This document shows, in pieces, positions 1 to 9,869 of a stretch of DNA of 33,542 bases. The DNA is from Lingula anatina (lineage: Eukaryota; Brachiopoda; Lingulata; Lingulida; Lingulidae): the NCBI RefSeq assembly GCF_001039355.2, contig NW_019773719.1, forward strand, positions 1-33,542, in the 5' to 3' direction. A program made the position numbers and the translations under genes. The notes below the pieces were generated by a model. The model was not told where the DNA came from. It did not search any database and saw nothing but the letters and a program-made list of their open reading frames with translations. The first letter of the stretch is position 1. Each line of letters begins with the position of its first letter.

Positions 1-82
1 GCACGGCGGCGGCGACGACGGCGACGACAGACGCAGATGATGGCTATATGTACAGACACATCTGTGTCTGTACATAAAAATT
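1..82. repeat. Interspersed repeat at the left edge
   Basis: GGCGACGACGG repeats, then GGCTATATGTACAGACACAT and its inverted partner. Similar to 27060-27130. It replaces the exon 10 boundary that would follow here by homology with the central gene. Confidence 0.5.
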
Positions 83-480
83 AGGAGTATTTAACATTGT
101 TTGTTGTATGAACATCCAGATAAAGTCTGGGCTGGTTTAAACAAAAAAGAGCTTTAGTCTGTAGTTAATATTAAGACAATTTTAAACAGCCTATTTTGAC
201 TACGTTAGAAGTACACTTCAGTAAGTGTTTTGTGCCAGTCTTGAAAAAGTGTGAAAATAAAATTACTTAATTATGTTTTAAATTAAGATTTAGGTAATTT
301 TTGCCAACTTTTACAGCTTTATACTTATTCAAGGTTAAAACACCTCCCTCAATCCATTTTTATATAAAAGCCAGAACCTTTTAACAATTTCCTTTCTTCA
401 TAACTACAATTAAATCATGATATGCTACTAACAGTCTGGTTCCCTCAGCATTTCAGTACAATAAGGATTGAAATTAAGTT

Positions 481-538
481 TCAAGACCCACTTCCTCTGT
501 GTCTGTTACCCAAGAATAGCCTTGGTCATCTGTGCATT
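481..538 (-). pseudogene. HLTF: Duplicate 3' part of exon 9, left unit
   Basis: Corresponds to 19216-19275. Here the donor is lost: the sequence after the exon reads GTCTTGAAAC. The fragment therefore predates the tandem duplication. Confidence 0.75.
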
Positions 539-594
539 AACTAACTAACTACAGTTAAAAATTAAAATAAATAAACAAGGAAATGCTCTCAGAC

Positions 595-727
595 CTGTCA
601 AGACCCACTTCCTCTGTGTCTGCAGTCCAAGGATAGCCTTGGTCATCTGTGCGTTAGGATTCCTGATGGTGTGACCTTCATCTAATACCACCCTCAACCA
701 CTTCACTTTACCCAGAATATTCTTCCC
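595..727 (-). CDS. HLTF: Left unit, exon 9, DEGH box
   Basis: Paralogue of 20703-20835, 133 bp between TTCCAG and GTCTGA. It encodes KVKWLRVVLDEGHTIRNPN, then AQMTKAILGLQTQRKWVLT. The next exon would lie left of the window. Confidence 0.8.
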
Positions 728-1138
728 CTGGAAATACACAAATAGTTAATACCCAATTATAGACATAAGTACAGAAAAAAACTAACAAATGATCTGTAAA
801 TTTAAACACTATAATTTTTAAATCCTTCAATTGCTTTTAAATTGTGTATTAAATGGGGTGTATACATATTTTTTAATCCTTTCTTTCTTCTGTATTGTCT
901 GTTACAAGCTTGTGTCAAGATAGTCTTATAATGTAAAGTCTTCTTTTTTTAACGTTAGGACAAAATAAAATATTTTATTACTATTAATTAAAATGCACGA
1001 AATATGCAATATTTATCAGATCAAAGCTGTAATTTCTATTATCTTAGGATCAAACCTAAATTGACACCATCACAAAATTGGAAAAGTGTCCTTCTATTAT
1101 ATATTTTTTTCTGAGCACTATTTCATACCTTTCTATCA

Positions 1139-1330
1139 GTGTTTTATTTATTTATTTATTTTAGTTTAAATCCATACCTTACTATCTGTAGTAACAGTCT
1201 GATATGTAGTCAACACAATATCTTGTTGTTGTATATTATAATATTATTTATTTACTTTAGTTTAAATCCATACCTTACTATCTGTAGTAACAGTCTGATA
1301 TGTAGTCAACACAATATCCTGTTGCTGTAG
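1139..1330. repeat. 96-bp tandem repeat of the exon 8 edge, left unit (2 units)
   Basis: Same unit as 21418-21895, with CCATAC at 1172 and 1268. Two copies against five in the central gene. Confidence 0.93.
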
Positions 1331-1417
1331 AACTTGAGCACTCTTACATCTAGAAGGTCCATAGAATACATTGATGGCAAGATGGACTCTCTCATCTACA
1401 TGATCTTCCAGTTGGTC
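1274..1417 (-). CDS. HLTF: Left unit, exon 8, DIVLTTY motif
   Basis: Paralogue of 21841-21984, 144 bp in phase 0, ending TTDSK with AAG|GTATGG. Its exon edge is repeated twice in tandem (96-bp period) rather than five times. Confidence 0.8.
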
Positions 1418-2578
1418 CTAAAGTATAAAATAGACAAATGTTTGGTGAGAAATTTCTGTCTGCTGAAGAAAGTAAACACACAAAATGAGTGTAAGAACTC
1501 AAAGGGATGATAACTGTTCATTTTGGCCAAAAAATAAATTTTCCTGGACTAAACAACAATTTTCCCATACCAATTGTTAATGAATCCATTTCTACATTTA
1601 AAGTCAGTCCCTGATTTTTTTCTAAAAGGTTTTTTTTTGTAATAATCTCTTAAGATTGAAGTACTTAAGATTAAGAGATTATTACAGATTATGACCATCT
1701 ATGGAGGTCACGTGGTCCGATGACAAGCTCAGATATCAGAATAATAGCTATAACTGCCATTTTTGTGGTAATACAGATTATATTACATTTCTATGAATTG
1801 TTTACGTTTTTATAATTACACCATATCTAGTGAACAATTTTTTTTTCCCTGTTCCATTTTGATGCAATTTTACATAATGCTCAACAGTGAAATCACCAAC
1901 AAATTTTCATTTATAGTACTGGTAATATGGACAAACAGAATATGGATAATGTGTGTGTGTGTGTGTGGGGGGGGGGGGGGGAGATAATTACTTGATCACT
2001 TTACTAGAAATCGGTCCAATAATAGTATTACTCCTCCAGGGTAAGATCAATTTTGATCTTAAAAGCAGAGTCAGTCCATGTTAAGACCATTTCTATTACA
2101 ATTTAGGCCACGTAAAATCATTTGTGATCTGAAATTACAGATTCAGGCCATTTCAGGCACACAAGTGAACTTCCATGACAGTGCACCTAGAGATGGTGTG
2201 AGCTGTATTTACAGTTCAAGTAGAGACTTCAGAAGATAAAGAGCAAGCCCCACCATACCTGTGTCTTCACTGCAAGATATTTACACTGTTACAGTAGTTA
2301 AAGCTCTCACTGAATCCATCAACCTGAACTGACTACCTACTCCAAAGCCTAACATCTTCACTGGTGAAAATAAAACTAAACACATTCTTAATTCATAATA
2401 CATAGTCAAATACAAAAACAAACTGCTGTGGGCTCAGACGAGTGACAACTGGGTCACTGATAAGATAACCGTTATAACTCTGCTGAACACACATATACAT
2501 AGTTCATTCTCCCCAGCCAGTTTACTGCTGAAAAAAGATAACTGCTCTACATAGAACAGTTAGCTACATGTCCCCAAG
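1418..2578. other. Host intron and 5' flank of TRIM copy 1
   Basis: No coding exon seen. Homologous along its length to 21985-23091, including the hairpin and a TG/G-run tract (1950-1981). The TRIM promoter and 5' UTR must lie here if transcribed from its own start. I cannot name a TATA box with confidence. Confidence 0.6.
1639..1685. repeat. Perfect hairpin upstream of TRIM copy 1
   Basis: GTAATAATCTCTTAA and TTAAGAGATTATTAC form perfectly complementary 15-base arms about 17 bases apart. About 0.9 kb before the TRIM start. Confidence 0.8.
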
Positions 2579-4534
2579 ATGGCTACACCTCGCTATGACA
2601 GAGATGAAGCCAAAATAACTGAATATTTTGTCAGCTGTCCGTTATGCCTTGAGGAGTACAAAGACCCAACAGATTTACCATGTAGGCATACATTTTGTAA
2701 AGGTTGTCTGAAGACCTATATTTCAAACTCAACACCAGGAAGTAAATTCCGGTGTCCTGTGTGTCAGAAAGAGACTGAAGTTCCTAAAGATGGACTTGAG
2801 GGCTTCACTCACAATTTCTTCATTGAAAGCTTGCAGGACACTGTACTTCAGTCAACACATAAGAAAAAGTGCAGATCTTGTGCTTTGGTGTCCCAAACTG
2901 AAACAGTGGCTACTTCAAAATGTATCACCTGCAATGACTACCTATGCGGCAGATGTTCTCCATTCCACTGTGCTACCACACTCACTAAAGACCACAGGGT
3001 ACTCACTTTTCAACAACTTCACGGCAGTGAGTATCAAAAAGAAATCCAAGAGCAGCAGAAGATTATCTGCCCAGAGCACAACGGTGAGATGATACGATAC
3101 TTTTGTTCAGACTGCAATGTCCCCATTTGTCGTGATTGCAAAGATCTACACCATGATGGCCACAAACTTATCTCCCTTGAAAAAGCTGCAGAGATTGTAA
3201 AACCAAAACTTCAGACAAAATTCTGTGGCATGGAGAAAAACTTTGAAATGGGTGAGAAAACAATAGATAAAATTGATGAAATATTGGCAACCCTCCAAGA
3301 AAATGAAAGCTTTGTTCAGCAGGAGATCAAAGCTCGTGCAGCTCATCTACGTCAACTGGTAGATCAACGAGAGAAAACCTTACTACAGGAGCTTCATCAA
3401 ACCACCAGCACTCAAAGAAATAATTTACAAATTTCCCGCAAAAACTGCAGTGCCACTTGCTCCTCTATCAAAACCACAACAGCTGTAGTAAAGAACATCC
3501 TTCAACGTGGTGCCCCCATAGATGTCCTCATGTTACAACACCAACTTGGGCAGAAACTAGATGAGCTACAGTCCACTTCAGCTGTGGATGATATCCCAGA
3601 GGAACTAAAACTAACACTCACTACCAACACAGAAGTGGACCAAGAGATATCCAGTGGGGCTGGCCTGGGGAATGTGCAGATATCTACACTACCAGCTGTG
3701 GCCAAGTTCAAACCACAGGCTGAATGTATGCTGGAGTTTGACACTGGCTGTGGGACGGCAGAGGACATTTCAGTGAGTCCAAACAGGGAGTATGTTACTA
3801 CACATGGTGGAAGGAACAAGATCAATGTTTTAAGTTCAGATGGTACATTAAGACAAGAGATCAGAAGTATCTCAGACACACAGTTGAAATGTCCAGCAGG
3901 GATCTGTCACTTCCCTGATGGAAGGATGGTTCTATCTGATAGAGACAATAACAAACTGTTTATCCTGTCACCACAATGGGAAGTACAGCAAACTGTAGAT
4001 ATCAACTACCCATGGGGTGTGGCTCTCAATAACAGCTGCACTAAGATTGCTGTGGCACATGGTGGTGAAAAGTCTGTGAGTGTGTTCAGTATTGATATCA
4101 AAGGGAAAATAACTTTAACTGATGTGATAAAGAACAAAGATGGGGAGCAGTTGTTTAATTTTCCATATAAAGTGGCATATATGAGCAATGGGTGCCTTGT
4201 TGTTAGTGATATATCACAAAAGAAACTTCATATCCTAACTCCATCTGGTGACTCACTGTATCAGTACACAGGACCTGATAACAAGTTAGGTGAACCCTTT
4301 GGTGTCTGTGTTGATGCATATGACAACATACTGGTTACAGATGTTGATAACCACTGCATACACCTTGTATCCCCAGATGGGAAGTTCATCCAGTACATAG
4401 CAACCCAAGATGATGGACTATATAGGCCATGGGGATGTACCATTAACCAGGATGGAGATCTGGTTGTGACTCAAATGAATGGGAAAGTGAAAGTATTCCA
4501 ATACTTGGAAAAATGGCATCCTATAAAATGCTAA
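2579..4534 (+). CDS. TRIM-NHL protein, copy 1 (RING, B-box 1, B-box 2, coiled coil, NHL propeller)
   Basis: A 651-codon intronless gene starting in CCCCAAGATGG. RING C3HC4 ligands are C20, C23, C35, H37, C40, C43, C59 and C62. B-box 1 spans about residues 98-143. B-box 2 spans about 164-200 (CPEH, CSDCN, CRDC, then histidines). A coiled coil covers about 205-340 (QQEIKARAAHLRQLVDQREK). From about 385 to 645 there are about six NHL repeats with PWGVALN and FGVCVDAYDNILVTD. This is the TRIM2/3/56/71-type layout: a cytosolic E3 ubiquitin ligase with a propeller for substrate or RNA. Such genes are expanded in bivalves and other invertebrates, some with immune roles, so the exact function is open. 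It is nested antisense in the HLTF-like intron. Relative to copy 2 it lacks six residues near the N-terminus, and TGG replaces the stop, adding WHPIKC. Confidence 0.93.
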   Translation: MATPRYDRDEAKITEYFVSCPLCLEEYKDPTDLPCRHTFCKGCLKTYISNSTPGSKFRCPVCQKETEVPKDGLEGFTHNFFIESLQDTVLQSTHKKKCRSCALVSQTETVATSKCITCNDYLCGRCSPFHCATTLTKDHRVLTFQQLHGSEYQKEIQEQQKIICPEHNGEMIRYFCSDCNVPICRDCKDLHHDGHKLISLEKAAEIVKPKLQTKFCGMEKNFEMGEKTIDKIDEILATLQENESFVQQEIKARAAHLRQLVDQREKTLLQELHQTTSTQRNNLQISRKNCSATCSSIKTTTAVVKNILQRGAPIDVLMLQHQLGQKLDELQSTSAVDDIPEELKLTLTTNTEVDQEISSGAGLGNVQISTLPAVAKFKPQAECMLEFDTGCGTAEDISVSPNREYVTTHGGRNKINVLSSDGTLRQEIRSISDTQLKCPAGICHFPDGRMVLSDRDNNKLFILSPQWEVQQTVDINYPWGVALNNSCTKIAVAHGGEKSVSVFSIDIKGKITLTDVIKNKDGEQLFNFPYKVAYMSNGCLVVSDISQKKLHILTPSGDSLYQYTGPDNKLGEPFGVCVDAYDNILVTDVDNHCIHLVSPDGKFIQYIATQDDGLYRPWGCTINQDGDLVVTQMNGKVKVFQYLEKWHPIKC

Positions 4535-5930
4535 GAAAGTGAACAATATGCACTTTTCTGACATATTTCAAATAATGTGGTAAACAAAACAACAAAGCAT
4601 CCAAAAAAAAACATAAAGCAAACAAGGCAGCAAAGCTGTCAAATGTACAGACAAAAATTAGAAAATAAGAATGCACAAAATAGGTTCAATTCTGATGCAA
4701 TGATACATTATGCTTAACTGCAAAGTCATTATATATGTGTGTGTGCGTGTGTGTGTGCGCGCGCGTGCACAACAGGTAATACTGATTAAAGTAAAAGCAT
4801 AAGACTTCATGCCCATAAGAACTCAAGTTAATTAATACTTAGAAATTTGTCAGAATGAAAAAAAAAGACAATTAAAAAAAAAAAAAATCAATGAAAAATG
4901 TTAATCCTATAGAGTTGGTTTTCTTATTTGAGCTGCATGTCAATCATAAATCATTCTTTTAAGTTAAAAAATTGTAAGTAACAGTTTTCTTTTTATCATA
5001 ACATTTGTGATGACAGTGCACGATTTTGTCAATTTTGCTGCAATATTACATGAAGATTACAAGATGGATGTAATCACATTTGATTAACCATTATTAATGT
5101 TTTCAGATAGATGTATTTAAAGGACAGAAAGAGTATTAATTGTAAATTACTAGCCAGTTAATTCACTAATATATCATGTTAAATTCTAGTTATATTTACT
5201 GGAAGGAATGAATATTATGTAATTTGACTTTATATTTTATTAATCAATTATTTTTCTTTGCATATACCTGTAATGAGTACTTTCATATAAACAGAATATG
5301 ATATGATCAAACTAGAAAAGCACTCCGAGAGCTCAGACATCCGCCAAGACAGCAATTTTTTTATTATTATTGATTACTGATTAATGATTGATCTGGATTA
5401 CCACCAAAAACTAATCATCCGTTTCTTGGCCCACTTCTGACAGTTCCTGAAAATTTTATTAAAATCAGTTCATAACATTTTGAATTATGTTGATGATAAA
5501 CAAACAGACAAGCAGGTGAAAACATTACATGTACCTCCTTGCTGGAGGTAATTACTCATCTTTGGGTAAATTTAATTAAGCATAATTTTAAATAAAATGG
5601 TTTTAACTTTTGTGATATAGAATTTATTTGGTAATAAATTATTAAATTTTATTGTGAAAGGTTTGAGGCTCAAAACTTATTTCAGCAGGAGATTAATTAT
5701 GATAAGGTTTATTTCAGTTCAAAGCTGAGTGACTGTGGCAGTATTTTATTCACATGTACATGTACTTGAATGAAGTCAAAAGTGATGTGTTGGCATTCAT
5801 TAGGTGTGTGTGAAACTGATGAGAAAATTACAAGCTATAAATTATTTTTTCATTGATGAAATTTGAGTGGTTTAAATGATGGAGATGGAGACCACTGAAT
5901 TTCACAAATAATGTTTAAGAAAGCACTTAC
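4535..5930. other. Host intron downstream of TRIM copy 1
   Basis: No gene seen. 4535-4730 and 5055-5930 match the region after TRIM copy 2. The part from 4731 to about 5050, with a TG/CG tract (4733-4770) and A runs, has no counterpart there. Confidence 0.6.
5321..5553. repeat. Interspersed repeat with GGAGGTAAT end, left unit
   Basis: Starts CACTCCGAGAGCTCAGAC, then CTGAAAATTTTATTAAAATC, a purine-rich AAACAAACAGACAAG stretch and CCTCCTTGCTGGAGGTAAT. This matches the layout of a dispersed repeat very common in marine invertebrate genomes. Confidence 0.6.
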
Positions 5931-6025
5931 AATCCAGTTGCTGAGCACAGACAGAGGACAGACAATTAGAGTTGTTCTTGGACCAACACTATGAGTGCGA
6001 CCATCACTACTGAGGTTGTTGGCAC
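5931..6025 (-). CDS. HLTF: Left unit, exon 7, motif Ia
   Basis: Paralogue of 27303-27397. It encodes ANNLSSDGRTHSVGPR, then TTLIVCPLSVLSNWI with donor ATT|GTAAGTG. Confidence 0.8.
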
Positions 6026-6054
6026 CTGTAATAGTAAATATCATTTACATCAAG

Positions 6055-6191
6055 TTAAAAACTTATCTGTTACAGATTTGAAGCATTCCTTACATTAGGC
6101 TAAAAACTTTTCTGTAACAGATTTGAAGCATTCCTTACATTAGGCTAAAAACTTTTCTGTAACAGATTTGAAGCATTCTTTTCATCAGGCT
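6055..6191. repeat. 45-bp tandem repeat, left unit (3 units)
   Basis: Unit contains TAAAAACTTTTCTGTAACAG and GAAGCATTCCTTACATTAGG. Intronic. Confidence 0.9.
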
Positions 6192-6243
6192 AAAAAAAAT
6201 TAAAGGCATACAATGCAGATAAAACAATTATGTTATAGCATAG

Positions 6244-6353
6244 ACTGCTTAAACGGCTTAGATGTCTGGCACACCTACTGAAACGGCTAAACAAAAGTTA
6301 ATTACCCCCTAGCAGCTTCAGTGGGCGTGACAGACATCTAAGCTGCTTAAGCT
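6244..6353. mobile_element. Fold-back element in intron 6-7, left unit
   Basis: CTGCTTAAACGGCTTAGATG and, near the other end, ACATCTAAGCTGCTTAAGC are complementary, as are inner arms around CTACTGAAACGGCT. Confidence 0.6.
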
Positions 6354-6442
6354 GAAAGCAATTTAGCAAGGAACCCCTCAGAGATAGATCGAACCATAGT
6401 TAGTACGACAGGGTCTGGGAATGGTCCCATATTGTCACTTAC

Positions 6443-6505
6443 CTGGACTTTTATTTGTAATGTTCTCTTTCACATCCACATCTGGTAGAAAATCTTCATC
6501 TATCA
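6443..6505 (-). CDS. HLTF: Left unit, exon 6
   Basis: Paralogue of 27770-27832. It encodes IDEDFLPDVDVKENITNKSP between CTTTCAG and GTAAGTG. Confidence 0.65.
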
Positions 6506-6698
6506 CTGAAAGTAACATTTGAACATTTGTCTTTAAACTATTCACCATGTCAAAATTCAACACCCAATTTAACAGATGACATTCAAGTCAGGACATTTGT
6601 CATATCAAAACAGAACAATAAGGCCACTTTCTCTGCCCAATATTTAATTTTTATTCTTTTTAAAGGGGGTGGTGGGTTTTTCATCGACCATCAATTAC

Positions 6699-6806
6699 CT
6701 ATGGGAGCAGACACTGTGCCTTTCCTCTTCTTACCACTGGAGACGTCAGCATCAAGATCTGGCAACTCAAGACTTGGCAGGGGTGGTAACTTTGGCAAAA
6801 GATGGA
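6699..6806 (-). CDS. HLTF: Left unit, exon 5
   Basis: Paralogue of 28026-28133, same length and splice borders. It encodes LLPKLPPLPSLELPDLDADV, then SSGKKRKGTVSAPI. Confidence 0.65.
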   Translation of the reverse strand, partial: SIFCQSYHPCQVLSCQILMLTSPVVRRGKAQCLLP

Positions 6807-7086
6807 CTGAAATAAAGCACATATATAGATAAAGCATTATATATAGGATAAAAAAGTGTACATCAAGCACTCAACAAAGTGGAAATGCACTTACATTCAA
6901 TTTGGCTTTAAAAGAGTGGTTCTTACAACTTGATTCATTCTATTCTATACTCTACAATCAGTGATGAGCAGCTTTGGCTTCAAAAAAAGTCCAAAATCTG
7001 CCAGAAAAGTCTCAATACTGTTGTAAGCACTCAAATAAAAGTCAATAACCTGCTGATTATTAAAAAATCTCATCCCTGTGACATAC

Positions 7087-7770
7087 CAGGTATAAAAGGG
7101 GCACTCTTCCTCTTCCGTGACTTCTTCAAGCTGAATTCCTGCTTCACACAGATTTACGTGGTTTTTCCCTCTTCAGGGGGTGTGGGGATGTGGCAACTTC
7201 AGTCTCCATTCCAACACATGGAGGCACATGAGATTCTGGTGCGGTTGGTTCTGTCTTTGGCCACTTGGACTGGTCAGTTACATTGGTGGTGTGTCCAGTG
7301 GACATCTCCACAGGACCTGTACCATGCTTAATATGTCTGGACTGGTAACCTGTGATTGTTTTGGACACACTGGACAACTGAGGCAGTGGCTGTGGTTGAC
7401 CAGAAGCAATTTTCTCTGGACGCCAGCTTGGCAGGACGGTTCTCTTGAAGGTGGTGTTGGTCAGCTGGAGGGTGGACACACCTGGCTGGTTCTGGACAAT
7501 GGTAGCTTGATCATTAGTGACGGTAGTGGAGTGTGTGACCACAGGGGCCTCGGATCTCACCCTCATATTCTCCAGTCTCACTGTTAATATAGGACCTGTA
7601 TACATCTGGTTTATGAACTTCTTTATTTTTCTCAGATGATGCGTCTGCCTGAGCTGGAACAGTACCATGCTGTGGTGGTTCCTTGGACAAGATATTTACA
7701 GTAAATTCCTCTGGGACTTGGAACTCCGTGTTGCCCTCCAAGACAGTGGTTGACTTTCTCCCACATTTGG
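7087..7770 (-). pseudogene. HLTF: Left unit, long linker exon, frameshifted
   Basis: Paralogue of 28423-29271. It begins KCGRKSTTVLEGN and runs to EKNKEVHKPD. A 43-base stretch is then replaced by 8 bases and the frame is lost, ending in a stop near 7514. The original frame reappears from 7589 (GPILTVRLENMRVRS) and runs to a second, 4-base deletion near 7150, where it hits TGA. The two deletions total 39 bases, so the end of the exon is back in the first frame, but the stop lies between them. It also lacks the internal 39-residue duplication of the central unit. A GTATGTC donor at 7080-7086 keeps the splice phase. Confidence 0.65.
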
Positions 7771-8472
7771 CTACAAAAGAATTCAAATGTATGTGCACAT
7801 ATTGCTATATAATTTAATCTCATAAAACAATGTTAACAACTATTTTATTGTATTAAATGCCTTTAATATCAAGGATGAGACTGGGATTCAGTGAAAAAGT
7901 TGAACATTTGGTGCAAGGTCTAGTGGAAACCTCGACCAATGATATTTTAGGCTCCAAAAGTAAGTCACAAATCTGCTGATAAATGGCAAAATCTCATCCC
8001 TGAACTACTCTTCAAATCATTAACTATTTCAAAACTGTTCTTTTCCTGAGAAGTAGAAAACTTTAGATGAAATATGAAATATGTTCCATAAGTTTCTTGG
8101 TTTGACAGTGTTTGTCCCTCTCTTCAACCCCTTAGTCAGTCTGGTGAAGTACTGTAGTTCCTTATATTAGCTGGCACAAATATCTCTTCTTCATCATATC
8201 TGGCAGGCTTCTTGATGTTTCTTTAAACATGAATTACATAATATTTAGTCTCATCAGTGTTTTACAAAGGGACACTTGTGTGCAATATTGCTTGAATGAC
8301 ATAAATACTAATCAAAATGTCAATCTGTGAAGACTGCTTTGAATACAACTTATTTCATATACATCTGAACACAGTGAATAACACATGCAATGTACAAATT
8401 CAAATAAAGAAACAAACATATGCAATTAAAATACAAATAAAATTCAAATAATATATAAATAATTAAAATCAC
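7771..8472. other. Intron 3-4, left unit
   Basis: No exon seen. From about 7850 to 8250 it is identical by eye to 29,349-29,750, far closer than neighbouring introns. Confidence 0.7.
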
Positions 8473-8604
8473 CTCTTGGGTCTGCTCCTGACATTAGGGA
8501 ATGGTGGTTTAGGTACTGGTGCAGACTTGAATCTTCCCCTTCTCCTGGACAGCAGGCTATGTAGAGCTGACTTCTTGGACAGCAGGCTATGTAGAGCTGA
8601 CTTC
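8473..8604 (-). CDS. HLTF: Left unit, exon 3, two KSALHSLLSR repeats
   Basis: A 132-bp exon, 63 bp shorter than its paralogue: two fewer 30-bp units and one fewer codon in the Pro/Lys stretch (SAPVPKPPFPNVRSRPKR). Donor AAGAG|GTGATT. Confidence 0.6.
8545..8604. repeat. 30-bp in-frame repeat at the exon 3 acceptor, left unit (2 units)
   Basis: Same unit as 30046-30165 with two copies; one unit has a change giving TTGG in place of CTGG. Confidence 0.9.
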
Positions 8605-9350
8605 CTGCACTATTGGTCTAAGAGTTTTTACCACTCAGTAGGATGTTCAAAATTTAAGAAATTATGACTTAAAAAATACAGTATCTGTAAAATTTACATT
8701 TTATCCCCATTGAAAAGATTAATTACTGTATACAGTGGTGGTAAATGGTTAAAATTTCCAAGAAATTAAGTTCTTGATGAAAGTGAAATGCAATAAATAT
8801 CATGATCATGAAGCCAAAAAAGGAGACAAGTTGTTCAAAATATTTTAATCAATTTTGAAGTTCTTGTACAATGTTACTATTCATGTTTTGGTACAAATCT
8901 CTTGTTAATAAAATGTCCTAAATTTACATTAACCAAGTCAAATTAGAGAAATTATTTTTAATATCTTCAAAACATTACCAAATGCTCTATAACTGAATAT
9001 TTCATAAATGGCAAAAATACTATTGTCCAAAAATATTAAAGTAAATTAAACCTTCAGTCTATTTAATCAGTTCTTTAATCATAATAATTTTTGGACAGAC
9101 AAATTCAAAAGGGCAAAAGTAGTTTTGATTAAAAAAAACTTTTTCTTCATCTATTTGCCATTATGTATTTTAGAACATTTCTAAAGGGGTAACTGGTAAT
9201 ACATTTTAAATTTTCTATTGCTACGAATAAAATGACTGAATCTCGTCTAATATCATCATCACATAATTTGAGGCAGAAATATGTTAGAACAACAATTTGT
9301 GTGTCACCCACTTCTAAATATCTTATAAACTTGTGTCACCAACCAAGCAC

Positions 9351-9373
9351 CTCTCAAACTGAATCAGCTGTAC
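9351..9373 (-). CDS. Left unit, 23-bp microexon
   Basis: Identical to 30931-30953, with the same TTTTTAG acceptor and GTGCTTGG donor, although the flanking introns have diverged. It keeps the phase between exons 1 and 3. Confidence 0.45.
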
Positions 9374-9555
9374 CTAAAAATGTTCTCAAAAATACAAACT
9401 TTAAAAAAATAGAAACTGCACAAGCAGTAAACTTTGGGATAATTTGATTCTAATAGTGTGAAGAAATAAAACTGGAGATTAAAAGTAATTTGTGGTTTCA
9501 AATAATAGAAAAAATAATCTAAATCCACTAAAATTTTATCTCAAGCACCATATAC

Positions 9556-9634
9556 CTGAAGGCTAAATTGCATCATTACAAAAATGTTTTTGCATTGTTC
9601 TTTCCAAACTTCTCTCTCTTCCTTGACCATGCAC
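9556..9634 (-). CDS. Left unit, exon 1 of those visible
   Basis: Paralogue of 31137-31215, with TTTTTTAG acceptor and CAG|GTATATG donor. It encodes the same 26 residues. It lies 89 bases past the stop of the central unit. Confidence 0.5.
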
Positions 9635-9722
9635 CTAAAAAATCAGAACATAAGATACAAGAAAACCAAACTTTCTGCAGCTCTGTTTGACAAATTTGAA
9701 AGGCTGTCTTAAGTTTTCAGTT

Positions 9723-9869
9723 CTATGAAAACAAAGTTTTGATATCTGCAATGCGTGTTTCTCTTCGTTGCTCGAACGTCTGCTTCTTCCCAAATGCTCC
9801 CTGCATCAGTTTGCGTTTCTTCTCCTGCAGTTCCAACATGCGCTCTTCCACAGAATCCTTTACGACGTA
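9723..9869 (-). CDS. HLTF: HLTF-like unit, exon 18, C-terminus and stop
   Basis: A 147-bp exon with TTTCAG acceptor. It encodes YVVKDSVEERMLELQEKKRK, then LMQGAFGKKQ and ends RIADIKTLFS with a TAG stop, as expected for the HLTF C-terminus. It differs from the right-hand copy (31309-31455) at TFEQ versus TAEQ. Confidence 0.9.
   Translation of the reverse strand, partial: YVVKDSVEERMLELQEKKRKLMQGAFGKKQTFEQRRETRIADIKTLFS

Larger units (their letters stand above)
595..9634 (-). pseudogene. HLTF: Left HLTF-like tandem unit (exons 1-9, frameshifted, cut by window edge)
   Basis: Same exon order as the central unit: 9556-9634, 9351-9373 (microexon), 8473-8604, 7087-7770, 6699-6806, 6443-6505, 5931-6025, 1274-1417, 595-727. 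All borders are canonical. The long linker exon carries a net 35-base deletion near 7590, which leads to a stop near 7514, and a 4-base deletion near 7150, so the full frame is broken. The other exons are intact. Like the central unit it lacks Walker A: only 1.1 kb separates the previous unit's stop from exon 3. Homology to the central gene ends near position 82, about 12 bases before the place of the exon 10 acceptor. Confidence 0.75.

Noticed and set aside
2579-4534. TRIM copies as recent retrogenes
   Set aside because: They are intronless, but no clear poly-A tail or short target duplication is present, and the flanks are duplicated with the host intron. The parent may still be an ancient retrocopy.
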